Of a stretch of 64,000 nt of DNA, positions 7,888 through 18,545 are shown in pieces. Position numbers and translations under genes: made by a program. Position 1 is the first letter of the stretch. Each line of letters begins with the position of its first letter. Source of the DNA: Arthrobacter crusticola (lineage in GTDB: Bacteria > Actinomycetota > Actinomycetes > Actinomycetales > Micrococcaceae); NCBI RefSeq assembly GCF_004357995.1, contig NZ_SMTK01000004.1:124001-188000 (forward strand), read 5' to 3'. The notes beneath the pieces are model-generated. The model was not told the origin of the DNA and ran no database searches. It worked only from the letters and a program-made list of their open reading frames with translations.

Positions 7888-8846
7888 TTTTTCTTCCTCT
7901 TCTTGCGCTGGGGCTGGACCCGCTGGACTCGAGGCTGTGCGACCGTCTCGACGACGGGTTCGCCCTTCCGCTCACCGAGCAGCGGAACAGCCGGCAGGCC
8001 CTTCTTGGCGCGCCGCTCGGCGAGGGCCTTGGCTGCCGGGGAGCCGGGGGTGGGCATGCGCCGGATGACGTAGAACTGCTGGGCCATGGTCCAGATGTTC
8101 GTGGTCGTCCAGTAGATCAGGACGCCGATGGGGAAGTTGATGCCGCCGATGCCGAAGACCAGCGGAAGGATGTAGAGCATGATCTTCTGCTGACGCATGA
8201 AGGGGCTCTGCATTGCCTCCTCGGACATGTTCTTCGCCATAATCTGCTTCTGGGTAATGAACTGCGAGGCGGTCATGGCGATGATCATGAGGACCGAGAG
8301 GATGATCACGCTCAGGTTGATGTTGCCGCCGAAGCTGCCCAGGAAGGTCGACGACAGCGGCGCACCGAAGATGGTTGCGTCATCGAACTGCCGCACTTCC
8401 TGGGGCGAGAGGGCACCGATGCCTTCGCCTTCCCTGCTCGCCTTCGAGATTCCGTTCAGCACGGTGAAGAGGGCGAAGAAGAACGGCATCTGGATCAGGA
8501 TGGGCAGGCAGGCCGCGAACGGGTTGGTCCCGTGCTTCTTGTACAGGGCCATCTGCTCCTGCGTCATTGCCTGGCGCGAGAGCTGGTCGGTCTTTCCCTT
8601 GTACTTCTGCTGGAGCTTGCGCAGGTCCGGCTGCAGGGCCTGCATTCCGCGCTGGGCCTTGATCTGCTTGACGAAGACGGGGATCAGGGCCGCCCGGATC
8701 ACCACGACGAGGCCGATGATGGACAGCGTCCAGGTCCAGCCCGACGCCGCATCGAGTCCCAGGAAGGTGAAACCTTCGTGGAACATCACCATGATCCAGG
8801 ACACCAGCCACCGGAAGGGGAACAGAATCGTCCCGAAGAAATCCAT
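7884..8846 (-). CDS. yidC: Membrane protein insertase YidC
   Basis: A 320-residue YidC/Oxa1/Alb3-type insertase that places membrane proteins in the lipid bilayer, alone or with SecYEG. It lacks the large periplasmic domain of Gram-negative YidC, as usual for Gram-positives. An N-terminal membrane segment is followed by the conserved hydrophilic loop (KQIKAQRGMQALQPDLRKLQ), further hydrophobic segments and a very basic tail (QRKKRKKK) that may contact the ribosome. The ATG at 8846 has GAGG upstream and lies 6 bp after yidD. Confidence 0.96.
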   Translation of the reverse strand: MDFFGTILFPFRWLVSWIMVMFHEGFTFLGLDAASGWTWTLSIIGLVVVIRAALIPVFVKQIKAQRGMQALQPDLRKLQQKYKGKTDQLSRQAMTQEQMALYKKHGTNPFAACLPILIQMPFFFALFTVLNGISKASREGEGIGALSPQEVRQFDDATIFGAPLSSTFLGSFGGNINLSVIILSVLMIIAMTASQFITQKQIMAKNMSEEAMQSPFMRQQKIMLYILPLVFGIGGINFPIGVLIYWTTTNIWTMAQQFYVIRRMPTPGSPAAKALAERRAKKGLPAVPLLGERKGEPVVETVAQPRVQRVQPQRKKRKKK

Positions 8847-8852
8847 AATCAG

Positions 8853-9215
8853 TTAGCTCCTCGAACCGCGCAGGCGGCCTTCGTCATCGTCCGGAATCAC
8901 CGGGTGGTTCAACACAACTATCGCGGGCACTTTCCCCTCGGGAAAAATCCTGCCGCCCTGTGGCACGTGGTCCACGCCGCCGTCGTTCCAGGGATGGCAT
9001 CGCAGGACCCTCTTCACCGCAAGCGTACTTCCCCGGAAGGCGCCGTGGACGGTGACCGCCTCAAGTGCGTAGGCCGAACAGCTCGGGTAGAACCGGCAGA
9101 CCGGCCCGTAGAGGGGGGAAACGATCCGCCGGTAGACCTTCAGCAGCAGGATCAGCAGACCGCGGGGCGCATCGCGCAGCAGGCTCCAGTACCGCGGTCC
9201 GGTGGCGGTCACCAT
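8853..9215 (-). CDS. yidD: Membrane protein insertion efficiency factor YidD
   Basis: A 120-residue YidD protein with the family hallmarks: an amphipathic N-terminal helix, then YRRIVSPLYGPVCRFYPSC and SAYALEAV, and RVLRCHPWNDGGVDHVP. The conserved cysteines are present. It assists YidC-dependent insertion at the inner leaflet. It overlaps rnpA by 7 bp and precedes yidC by 6 bp, the usual rpmH-rnpA-yidD-yidC order. Beyond the core it has a short acidic/basic tail of little conservation. Confidence 0.94.
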   Translation of the reverse strand: MVTATGPRYWSLLRDAPRGLLILLLKVYRRIVSPLYGPVCRFYPSCSAYALEAVTVHGAFRGSTLAVKRVLRCHPWNDGGVDHVPQGGRIFPEGKVPAIVVLNHPVIPDDDEGRLRGSRS

Positions 9216-9574
9216 CCCGTGTCTCCCTTGTCCCTGCAGCGCCGGAGTGCACCGGCCACGGCCTTGTCGAAGTCCCTGCTCAGATCATCCCACCCCGCCA
9301 GGGCGGATGCGGGAAGGGCACGGACCACAAGGTCGAGCCCATGTGGGTTGCGCGCGATGAAGGCTGCGGCCGCGGCACGCAGCCTTCGCTTGACGAGATT
9401 GCGTGCCACGGCGTTCCCGACGTTCTTCCCGACGATGAATCCACACCGGCTCGGCTCATCACCCGGACGGGGCAGGGCATATATGACGACGTTCCGGCGC
9501 CCTGAGCGGGCACCGGAACGTACGGTCCGTGCAAAATCTCCGGCGACGCGCACCCGGTGGATCTTCGCGAGCAT
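9209..9574 (-). CDS. rnpA: Ribonuclease P protein component
   Basis: A 121-residue basic protein that assists the RNase P RNA in 5' maturation of tRNAs. The RNR signature region is clear (GNAVARNLVKRRLR, about residues 52-65) and the length is typical. The ATG at 9574 is 84 bp after rpmH, with which it is usually co-transcribed. The RNase P RNA gene itself is not in this window. Confidence 0.95.
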   Translation of the reverse strand: MLAKIHRVRVAGDFARTVRSGARSGRRNVVIYALPRPGDEPSRCGFIVGKNVGNAVARNLVKRRLRAAAAAFIARNPHGLDLVVRALPASALAGWDDLSRDFDKAVAGALRRCRDKGDTGW

Positions 9575-9658
9575 CGACTGTGCCTCTCCTAAGGAACCGG
9601 AAAAGTATCGAACACCGCGCGATCCAGGCTGGGCTTCATCGCGGAAGGGGTTGTACCG

Positions 9659-9796
9659 CTATGCCGACAGTTCGGTACGGCCCTTGCTGCGGCGTGCCGA
9701 CAGAATGGCACGGCCTGCGCGGGTACGCATGCGAAGGCGGAAACCGTGCTTTTTGGCACGACGGCGGTTATTCGGCTGAAAGGTCCGCTTGCTCAC
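9659..9796 (-). CDS. rpmH: 50S ribosomal protein L34
   Basis: A 45-residue, very basic protein: it begins [20 protein letters not shown] and contains [14 protein letters not shown], the L34 signature. The start is GTG at 9794-9796 and the stop TAG at 9659-9661. It is the first gene of the leftward rpmH-rnpA-yidD-yidC-jag-rsmG-parA-parB cluster, so its promoter must lie in the dnaA-rpmH spacer near DnaA boxes. Confidence 0.97.
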   Translation of the reverse strand: MSKRTFQPNNRRRAKKHGFRLRMRTRAGRAILSARRSKGRTELSA

Positions 9797-10273
9797 TGTG
9801 TTTACTCCAAGACGATCTTGAGATGCGTCCGGCCCATTGCAACAAGGGGGAAGAACAGACTGACGCGATTAAGGTGCACACCCGCAGAACGCTCGAAACG
9901 CCGTCACGCATCCGAGGCCTCTTACTACCCGGAACAGTCGTGATGGCATGCGAAATGCAGACATAAAGGACTACATAACGTTAGGCGACGGGACACAGCA
10001 GCGTCAAACCGGCCGGCGGCGGGCCTCATCCACCGCATCATCCACACCTGTGGACATCCACCTGTGGACAATCACGGGCCCGCGGACCGCGCCGGGTAGC
10101 GTCGAAATGCCCCTCCACCCCACCTGTGGCCCCCCGTTGTCCACGGTTTGACCGCTATCTTCTGTAGTTTTCATCCTCTAGTCTTGGCAGGGCCGGTTTA
10201 TCCACCATCTGTGTACAACCCTGTGGATTACGGCCATTTTCAAGTGCGGATTGTGAAGCTTTGAGGGGTATCA
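9797..10273. promoter_or_regulatory. rpmH-dnaA spacer: divergent promoters and left DnaA-box group of oriC
   Basis: A 477-bp spacer between divergent rpmH and dnaA. DnaA-box-like 9-mers are TCATCCACA 10038-10046, TGTGGACAT 10049-10057, TGTGGACAA 10063-10071 (exact TTGTCCACA on the other strand), TTGTCCACG 10137-10145, TTATCCACC 10198-10206, TGTGTACAA 10210-10218 and TGTGGATTA 10222-10230. Only one is an exact box. A TTGACC hexamer at 10148 could be a -35 element for dnaA, but no good -10 stands at the right distance. The boxes probably serve DnaA autoregulation and origin assembly. Confidence 0.75.
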
Positions 10274-11686
10274 GTGGTGGAAACGGACGAGGTCAACGAC
10301 GTCGGCAGCTCATGGCGGAAGGTGATCCGTACCCTCGAGCATGACGACCGCGTCACTCCGAGGCAGCGCGGATTCGTCGTTCTGGCCCAGGCCCAGGGGC
10401 TGATCGGCACCACGATGCTGGTCGCCGTCCCGAATGAACTGACCCGCGAGGTGCTCCAGACCCAGTTGAAGGCGGCCCTGGACGAAGCCCTGCACGAAGT
10501 GTTCAGGGAGGACATTCAGTGCGCCTTCGTCATCGACCCCGATCTCACTCCGGTCGCCGAGGAGGAGCCGGTTCCGGAATCGGTGCCCTCCCCGGAACAG
10601 CGGGAGGAACCCAAGCCCTCGCCGACGCCCCCGAGCAACTCCCATGAGTTCGGCCGCCTGAACCCCAAGTACATCTTCGATACCTTCGTCATTGGCTCCT
10701 CGAACCGGTTCGCCCACGCCGCCGCGGTCGCGGTCGCCGAGGCTCCCGCCAAGGCCTACAACCCGTTGTTCATCTACGGCGACTCGGGCCTTGGCAAGAC
10801 CCACCTCCTCCACGCCATCGGCCATTATGCCCGGCATCTCTACACCGGCATCCGGGTGAGGTACGTGAACTCCGAGGAATTCACGAACGACTTCATCAAC
10901 TCGATCCGTGACGACGAGGGCACGAGCTTCAAGCAGACCTACCGCAATGTGGACATCCTGCTTATCGATGACATCCAGTTCCTGTCCGGTAAGGACCGGA
11001 CCCAGGAGGAGTTCTTCCACACCTTCAATGCGCTGCACAACCACAACAAGCAGGTGGTGATCACCTCGGACCTGCCGCCCAAGCAGCTCTCCGGCTTCGA
11101 GGAGCGCATGCGGTCCCGGTTCGAGTGGGGCCTCCTCACCGATATCCAGCCACCGGAACTTGAAACCCGTATCGCCATCCTGCGCAAGAAGGCGATCAGC
11201 GACAGCCTGAGCGCCCCGGATGACGTCCTTGAGTACATTGCGTCCAAAATCGCGACGAACATCCGGGAGCTCGAGGGGGCCCTGATCCGGGTGACCGCCT
11301 TCGCGAGCCTGAACCGGCAGCCGGTCGATGTGAACCTGGCCGAGATTGTCCTCAAGGATCTGATCTCCGATGACGGCGCACAGGAGATCACCTCGACGGT
11401 GATCATGGCCCAGACCGCCGACTACTTCCAGATCAGCCTTGAAGAACTGTGCAGCAAGTCCCGCACCCGCACGCTGGTGACCGCCCGGCAGATCGCCATG
11501 TACCTCTGCCGCGAACTGACCGACATGTCCCTGCCCAAGATCGGCCAGGAGCTCGGTGGCCGTGATCACACCACGGTCATCCATGCCGACCGCAAGATCC
11601 GCGAACTCATGGCGGAGCGCCGGGCGATCTTCAATCAGGTGACCGAACTGACAAACCGCATCAAACACAAGCAGCGGGAAGCCTGA
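10274..11686 (+). CDS. dnaA: Chromosomal replication initiator protein DnaA
   Basis: A 470-residue AAA+ initiator. Domain I spans about residues 1-88, a Pro/Glu-rich linker follows to ~123, and the ATPase begins near [13 protein letters not shown]. Walker A is GDSGLGKTH at 169-177 and Walker B LLIDDIQF at 229-236. Domain IV carries the DnaA signature ([16 protein letters not shown]) that reads DnaA boxes. The start is GTG 10274 with GAGGGG at 10263-10268 as ribosome binding site; GTG 10277 is an immediate alternative. DnaA boxes flank the gene on both sides. Confidence 0.98.
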   Translation: MVETDEVNDVGSSWRKVIRTLEHDDRVTPRQRGFVVLAQAQGLIGTTMLVAVPNELTREVLQTQLKAALDEALHEVFREDIQCAFVIDPDLTPVAEEEPVPESVPSPEQREEPKPSPTPPSNSHEFGRLNPKYIFDTFVIGSSNRFAHAAAVAVAEAPAKAYNPLFIYGDSGLGKTHLLHAIGHYARHLYTGIRVRYVNSEEFTNDFINSIRDDEGTSFKQTYRNVDILLIDDIQFLSGKDRTQEEFFHTFNALHNHNKQVVITSDLPPKQLSGFEERMRSRFEWGLLTDIQPPELETRIAILRKKAISDSLSAPDDVLEYIASKIATNIRELEGALIRVTAFASLNRQPVDVNLAEIVLKDLISDDGAQEITSTVIMAQTADYFQISLEELCSKSRTRTLVTARQIAMYLCRELTDMSLPKIGQELGGRDHTTVIHADRKIRELMAERRAIFNQVTELTNRIKHKQREA

Positions 11687-12000
11687 GACCCCGGTCGGGG
11701 GACCGCCGCATGGGCGGGAAATTAACAGCTGTGGACACAACTGTGGATAACCCCCGGAACAACCTGCCGAAACCTGAGGAAAACCACCGCCTGCCCTGTG
11801 GATCCGCGAAATGACAGGGATTTTCCCCACAAGCGCGGCTTCAGGGGCGCCTTGTGGACGCACAGCTTGTCCACAGGCCGGATCCGCGGATTGCGGGCGG
11901 CAGGTGGACTTATCCACAGTTTCCACAGCAGTTATTAACACTACGAACCTTAAACTTCAAAAAGTTCTTCAGATAACACTTTCGTGTTCCTGCGTTCCGG
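11687..12000. other. oriC: Origin of replication oriC (dnaA-dnaN spacer)
   Basis: The spacer holds exact DnaA boxes at 11742-11750 (TGTGGATAA), 11867-11875 (TTGTCCACA) and 11910-11918 (TTATCCACA). Near-matches lie at 11730-11738, 11797-11805, 11853-11861 and 11919-11927. Directly after the last boxes comes the most AT-rich stretch of the spacer (about 11929-11990), a good candidate for the unwinding element. This is the usual actinobacterial oriC position, and genes point away from it on both sides. Confidence 0.88.
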
Positions 12001-12228
12001 CCCGGCTCAGGATCCGGACCCTCCCGGTCGTGCCGACCGGTCCCGGCCGTTCCGGGACGGCACCCATCCACGGGACCCGGCGGCTCAGGCTAAGCTGTGT
12101 TCCAAGCAGGGTTGGGGTCAACGGTGCCCTCCCGGATTCTCTTTCCGCACAGACACCGGACCCCGCCCACGTACGTCCATGTCGGTGGTTGTACTCAAGA
12201 GGTACTTTGTGAAAGGCGGCTTCCTTCC

Positions 12229-13353
12229 GTGAAATTCAGAGTTGAGCGGGACGTTCTCGCGGAGGCTGTCTCCTGGACAGCGCGCTCCCTTTCCCCGCGC
12301 CCACCTGTTCCCGTACTGGCAGGGCTGCTCATCAAGGCCGAGGGCGGAGCTCTCTCCCTGGCGAGCTTCGACTATGAAATCTCGGCACGCCTGGAGATCC
12401 CCGCCGACATCAGCGAGGAAGGAACCATCCTCGTTTCGGGGCGCCTGCTTGCCGATATCTGCCGCAGCCTGCCCTCCGCGCCGGTCGAGGTGGCCACTGA
12501 CGGATCGAAAGTCACCCTGACCTGCCGGAACAGCCGGTTCAACCTCGCCACCATGCCCGAAGGCGAATACCCCGAGCTTCCGAAGCTCCCCGCCGTCAGC
12601 GGCGTCGTCGACGGTGATGCCTTCGCCCAGGCCGTCTCCCAGGTGATCATCGCCGCCAGCCGCGACGACACCCTGCCCATCCTCACCGGCGTCCGCATGG
12701 AGATCGAAGACGACCTCATCACGCTCCTCGCCACCGACCGGTACCGGCTGGCCCTGCGGGAAGTGTCCTGGAAGCCGTCCACACCGGGCATTTCCACCAG
12801 CGCCCTGGTCAAGGCCAAGACCCTCAACGAGGTGGCCAAGACTCTCGGCGGCGCCGGCGACCTGAACATCGCCTTCTCCGATGACAGTGAACTGATCGGT
12901 TTCGAAAGCGGCGGCCGGCGGACCACCTCGCTGCTGGTCGACGGGGACTACCCGAAGATCCGGTCCCTCTTCCCCGAAACCACCCCGATCCACGCCACTG
13001 TCGAAACCAGTGCCCTCGTTGAAGCCGTGCGGCGTGTGTCGCTGGTGGCCGAGCGGAACACCCCGGTGCGGCTTGCCTTCACCCAGGGCCAGGTGGCCCT
13101 TGACGCCGGCACCGGCGAGGACGCCCAGGCCTCCGAAGCCATCGAGGCGACCCTTGACGGCGACGACATCACCGTCGCGTTCAACCCTCAGTACCTCAGC
13201 GAGGGCCTCGGCGCCTTCCCCAGCAAATTCGTGCGCTTTTCGTTCACTTCCCCGCCCAAACCGGCTGTCATGTCGGCACAGGAGGAAGCCACAGGCGAGG
13301 ACCGGGAAGACTATCGGTACCTGCTGATGCCCGTTCGGCTTCCGAACCAGTAA
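12229..13353 (+). CDS. dnaN: DNA polymerase III beta subunit (sliding clamp)
   Basis: A 374-residue clamp with three repeated beta-clamp folds, which tethers the replicative polymerase to DNA as a ring dimer. Recognisable parts are MKFRVERDVLAEAVSW at the N-terminus, TDRYRLA in the middle domain and the C-terminal YLLMPVRL, the usual end. I choose GTG 12229 because the protein then starts exactly like other actinobacterial DnaN; the frame stays open to 12097 but that part is unlike the family. It lies 542 bp after dnaA, across oriC. Confidence 0.97.
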   Translation: MKFRVERDVLAEAVSWTARSLSPRPPVPVLAGLLIKAEGGALSLASFDYEISARLEIPADISEEGTILVSGRLLADICRSLPSAPVEVATDGSKVTLTCRNSRFNLATMPEGEYPELPKLPAVSGVVDGDAFAQAVSQVIIAASRDDTLPILTGVRMEIEDDLITLLATDRYRLALREVSWKPSTPGISTSALVKAKTLNEVAKTLGGAGDLNIAFSDDSELIGFESGGRRTTSLLVDGDYPKIRSLFPETTPIHATVETSALVEAVRRVSLVAERNTPVRLAFTQGQVALDAGTGEDAQASEAIEATLDGDDITVAFNPQYLSEGLGAFPSKFVRFSFTSPPKPAVMSAQEEATGEDREDYRYLLMPVRLPNQ

Positions 13354-13401
13354 GGACCGGCATTACGCCGGCCGACCCCCACGGTAGAAAGAGTAAATGC
13401 A

Positions 13402-14298
13402 ATGCATATTGGCCTTATCGGACTAGGCAAAATGGGCTTCAACATGAGGGAACGGCTGCGCCGTGGGGGCATAACCGTCACCGGGTTCGATCGAAACCCG
13501 GAGCTGACCGATGTATCCTCCCTCGATGAGCTGGTAGCCGCAGTCCCGGCCCCCCGCATCATCTGGGTGATGGTCCCCGCCGGAGCTGTGACCGACAACG
13601 TCATCCGCGAACTGTCCGGCGCACTGCAGGAAGGCGACCTCGTCATCGACGGCGGCAATTCCCGCTTCACCGACGACCAGGCCCACGGTGCACTCCTCGC
13701 CGAGCACGGCATCTCCTTCCTGGACTGCGGCGTCTCGGGCGGCGTGTGGGGCCTGGCGAACGGCTACGGCCTGATGGTCGGCGGCAGCGACGCCGAAGTC
13801 GCCCGCGCCATGCCGATCTTCGATGCGCTCCGGCCCGAGGGCGAGCGGCAGGAAAGCTTCGTCCACGTCGGGGACATCGGCGCCGGACACTACGCCAAGA
13901 TGGTCCACAACGGCATCGAATACGGGCTCATGCAGGCCTACGCCGAAGGGTATGAACTCCTGCAGGCCAAGGACATCATCAAGGATGTGCCCGGAACCTT
14001 CACCGCCTGGCAGAAGGGCACGGTCGTCCGGTCCTGGCTGCTCGACCTGATGGTGAACGCGCTGCAGGACGACCCCGACCTCGCCAGGGTGGCCGGTTAC
14101 GTTGAGGATTCCGGTGAGGGACGCTGGACCGTCGAGGAATCGATCGCCAACGCCGTGCCCACCCCGGCGATCACGGCCTCGGTCTTCGCCCGCTTCGCCT
14201 CGCGGCAGGACGACTCCCCGGCGATGAAGATGGTCGCGGCCCTCCGGAACCAGTTCGGTGGACACGCGGTACGCCCGGCCCGCCAGGATCCCGCCTGA
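13402..14298 (+). CDS. gnd: 6-phosphogluconate dehydrogenase, decarboxylating (short form)
   Basis: A 298-residue oxidoreductase of the oxidative pentose phosphate pathway that forms ribulose 5-phosphate and CO2. The N-terminal nucleotide motif is GLIGLGKMGFNM; further hallmarks are DGGNSRFTDD, CGVSGGVWGLANGYGLMVGG (substrate site) and KMVHNGIEYGLMQAYAEG. It is the short YqeC-like form, not the ~470-residue form. Its place between dnaN and recF is conserved in many actinobacteria. ATG 13402 is 48 bp after dnaN and recF starts 10 bp downstream. Confidence 0.93.
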   Translation: MHIGLIGLGKMGFNMRERLRRGGITVTGFDRNPELTDVSSLDELVAAVPAPRIIWVMVPAGAVTDNVIRELSGALQEGDLVIDGGNSRFTDDQAHGALLAEHGISFLDCGVSGGVWGLANGYGLMVGGSDAEVARAMPIFDALRPEGERQESFVHVGDIGAGHYAKMVHNGIEYGLMQAYAEGYELLQAKDIIKDVPGTFTAWQKGTVVRSWLLDLMVNALQDDPDLARVAGYVEDSGEGRWTVEESIANAVPTPAITASVFARFASRQDDSPAMKMVAALRNQFGGHAVRPARQDPA

Positions 14299-14308
14299 GC
14301 GGGGGCCG

Positions 14309-15493
14309 GTGTACATAGAGCACCTTTCGCTCACCGACTTCCGCAGCTACCACCAGCTCGACACCGGGCTGGCTCCCGGTGTGACGGTGTTCGTCGGACC
14401 CAACGGCGTGGGGAAGACGAACATTGTCGAGGCCATCGGGTACCTTGCGTCCCTTTCCTCACACCGGGTCAGCACCGACAAGCCCCTCATCGGTTTCTCC
14501 GCTGAGAGGGCCCTGGTGCGGGGGAAGCTTGTCCGTGGGGTGCAGCGGACAAGCGTCGAGGTGGAGATCAACGCCGCCGGCGCCAACCGCGCCCGGATCA
14601 ACCGGGCGAACCCGGTCCGCGCACGGGCGGCCGCCGGCATCCTCAAGACCGTGCTGTTCGCCCCCGAGGACCTCGCCCTCGTCAAGGGCGACCCGTCCGT
14701 CCGGCGGCGCTACCTCGATGAGGTCCTCGTGACGCTGGTTCCGCATCAGGCCGCCCTGCGCGCCGACTACGAGCGGGTCCTCAAGCAGCGCAACGCGCTG
14801 CTGAAATCCGCCCGGGCGGCGGGACGGTTCTCGGGAGCGCACGAGGCGACCCTCGAGGTGTGGGACCAGCACCTTGCCGAAACCGGGGCACGCCTTCTCC
14901 ACGCACGGCTGGGCCTCGTTGAAAGACTCCAGCCGCACCTGGCCCTGGCCTACGCGCAGCTGACCGACGGTTCAAAGGAGGCATCGGCCGGCTACCGCGC
15001 CACGGTGGCGGGCCTGTTCGACGATGAGGACCCGGACGCCGCGGGGGAACGCGCCGGGGAACTACACGGCACGGATCCCGCGGAGTTGACCCAGCGTTTC
15101 CTCGAGGCGCTGGTCCAGCACCGGAAAAAGGAGCTCGACCGGGGAATCTCCCTGGTGGGACCGCACCGCGACGAGCTGAGCCTCATGCTGGGACCGGCCC
15201 CGGCCAAGGGATATGCCTCCCATGGGGAAACCTGGTCGATGGCCCTGGCTCTGCGCCTCGCCTCCTACTACCTGCTCAATGAGGAGGATCAGACGCCCGG
15301 GGCCACCCCGGTGCTGATTCTTGACGATGTCTTCGCCGAGCTGGACACTCAGCGGAGGGGAAAACTTGCGAAGATCGTCTCCGGTGCGGAGCAGGTGCTT
15401 GTCACCGCCGCCGTTCCCGGGGACATTCCGGAGGAGCTGGCAGGGCGGCAGCTCCGCGTCGTTCCTGGAGGAATCGATGCCGAGGAAGGCTGA
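14309..15493 (+). CDS. recF: DNA replication and repair protein RecF
   Basis: A 394-residue SMC-like ATPase that helps RecA load at single-strand gaps. The protein starts MYIEHLSLTDFRSY, typical of RecF, followed by Walker A GPNGVGKTN (~31-39) and a C-terminal Walker B LILDDVFAELD. I use GTG 14309 because it gives the family N-terminus and lies 10 bp after gnd; the open frame further upstream overlaps gnd. The end overlaps the next gene by 17 bp, so translation is probably coupled. Confidence 0.96.
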   Translation: MYIEHLSLTDFRSYHQLDTGLAPGVTVFVGPNGVGKTNIVEAIGYLASLSSHRVSTDKPLIGFSAERALVRGKLVRGVQRTSVEVEINAAGANRARINRANPVRARAAAGILKTVLFAPEDLALVKGDPSVRRRYLDEVLVTLVPHQAALRADYERVLKQRNALLKSARAAGRFSGAHEATLEVWDQHLAETGARLLHARLGLVERLQPHLALAYAQLTDGSKEASAGYRATVAGLFDDEDPDAAGERAGELHGTDPAELTQRFLEALVQHRKKELDRGISLVGPHRDELSLMLGPAPAKGYASHGETWSMALALRLASYYLLNEEDQTPGATPVLILDDVFAELDTQRRGKLAKIVSGAEQVLVTAAVPGDIPEELAGRQLRVVPGGIDAEEG

Positions 15494-16148
15494 CGGACCG
15501 GGCAGCGGACACCCGGAACCGGACACCGGCGGCCGGCCCGGAGCACTTGATTCCGGACCGGCCGCCGGCCCGGAATCAAGCGCCCAGGAGTTGAGCGCAC
15601 CGGGCACTGGAAGCGGCCGGACCCCGGGCGGGGACCCAGAACTTCCCGCCGGCGTCGAGCAGAACGCGCCGGAAGTGCTGCTGAACCGGCTTCGGGATGC
15701 CTCCCAGTCCCGCGGCACACCGCGGGTGCCGGTCGGCCGCCGCGCGCCGGCGGCCCCCCGGCGCCGCTACTCCCCGGCCCCGGTCTATGGCGGGCGGGAT
15801 CCCGAAGGCCTCGGGAAGGTCTTCAACAAACTGCTCGCCGAACGCGGGTGGAACTCGCCCGTCGCCGTGGGATCGGTGCTCGCACGCTGGACTGAACTGG
15901 TGGGTTCGGAAATCGCCTCCCACTGCCATCCCGAGAGTTTCGATGGGACCACGGTGCTGGTCCGGTGCGACTCCACCGCGTGGGCCACCCAGCTCCGGCT
16001 GATCAGCCCGGACCTGCTGCGCAGGTTCGACGCCGAGCTTGGACCCAAGGTGGTCACCCGCATCTCGGTGGTGGGACCGGCGGGCCCGAGCTGGCGCAAG
16101 GGCGGGCGCTCGGTGAAGGGCCGCGGCCCGCGGGACACCTACGGGTGA
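15477..16148 (+). CDS. dciA: DciA-family helicase-associated protein (DUF721)
   Basis: A 223-residue protein with a DUF721/DciA domain in the second half (about 105-200, LGKVFNKLLAERGWNSPVAV, LVGSEIASHCHPESF, STAWATQLRLI). DciA proteins help load the replicative helicase DnaB in bacteria without DnaC. The first ~100 residues are Gly/Pro/Ala-rich and probably disordered. GGAGG stands 4-5 nt before ATG 15477. The start lies within the end of recF. A hairpin-forming 11-bp inverted repeat lies inside the gene at 15546-15580. Confidence 0.88.
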   Translation: MPRKADGPGSGHPEPDTGGRPGALDSGPAAGPESSAQELSAPGTGSGRTPGGDPELPAGVEQNAPEVLLNRLRDASQSRGTPRVPVGRRAPAAPRRRYSPAPVYGGRDPEGLGKVFNKLLAERGWNSPVAVGSVLARWTELVGSEIASHCHPESFDGTTVLVRCDSTAWATQLRLISPDLLRRFDAELGPKVVTRISVVGPAGPSWRKGGRSVKGRGPRDTYG

Positions 16149-16339
16149 CCGGCGTCACCGCCGACGGGGTAGGACGGCGGATTTGCGCCCGATCCGGGAA
16201 TCCCGTGAGCGGCGGATAGAGCTCCCGGGAGCCTTTCCGACGTATACGGCCCCTACCGGCGTCCTGCTGTCGGCTTAAAAGCGCCATTATTGGCCGCTAG
16301 AGGCGGGTCTGTGCGGGATTGAGCCCTGCCGCAGGGTAG

Positions 16340-18463
<2,124 letters not shown>

Positions 18464-18545
18464 GGATCCACCGGGTGCCGGCTCGTTCCGGTGCCCGGTG
18501 ACCCCTGTCCGCGGTAAAAATTTGAACGAAATGGAATAAGGACTT

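Noticed and set aside
10310..11941. 543-residue open frame antisense to dnaA
   Set aside because: Shadow of dnaA; it also runs into the oriC boxes.
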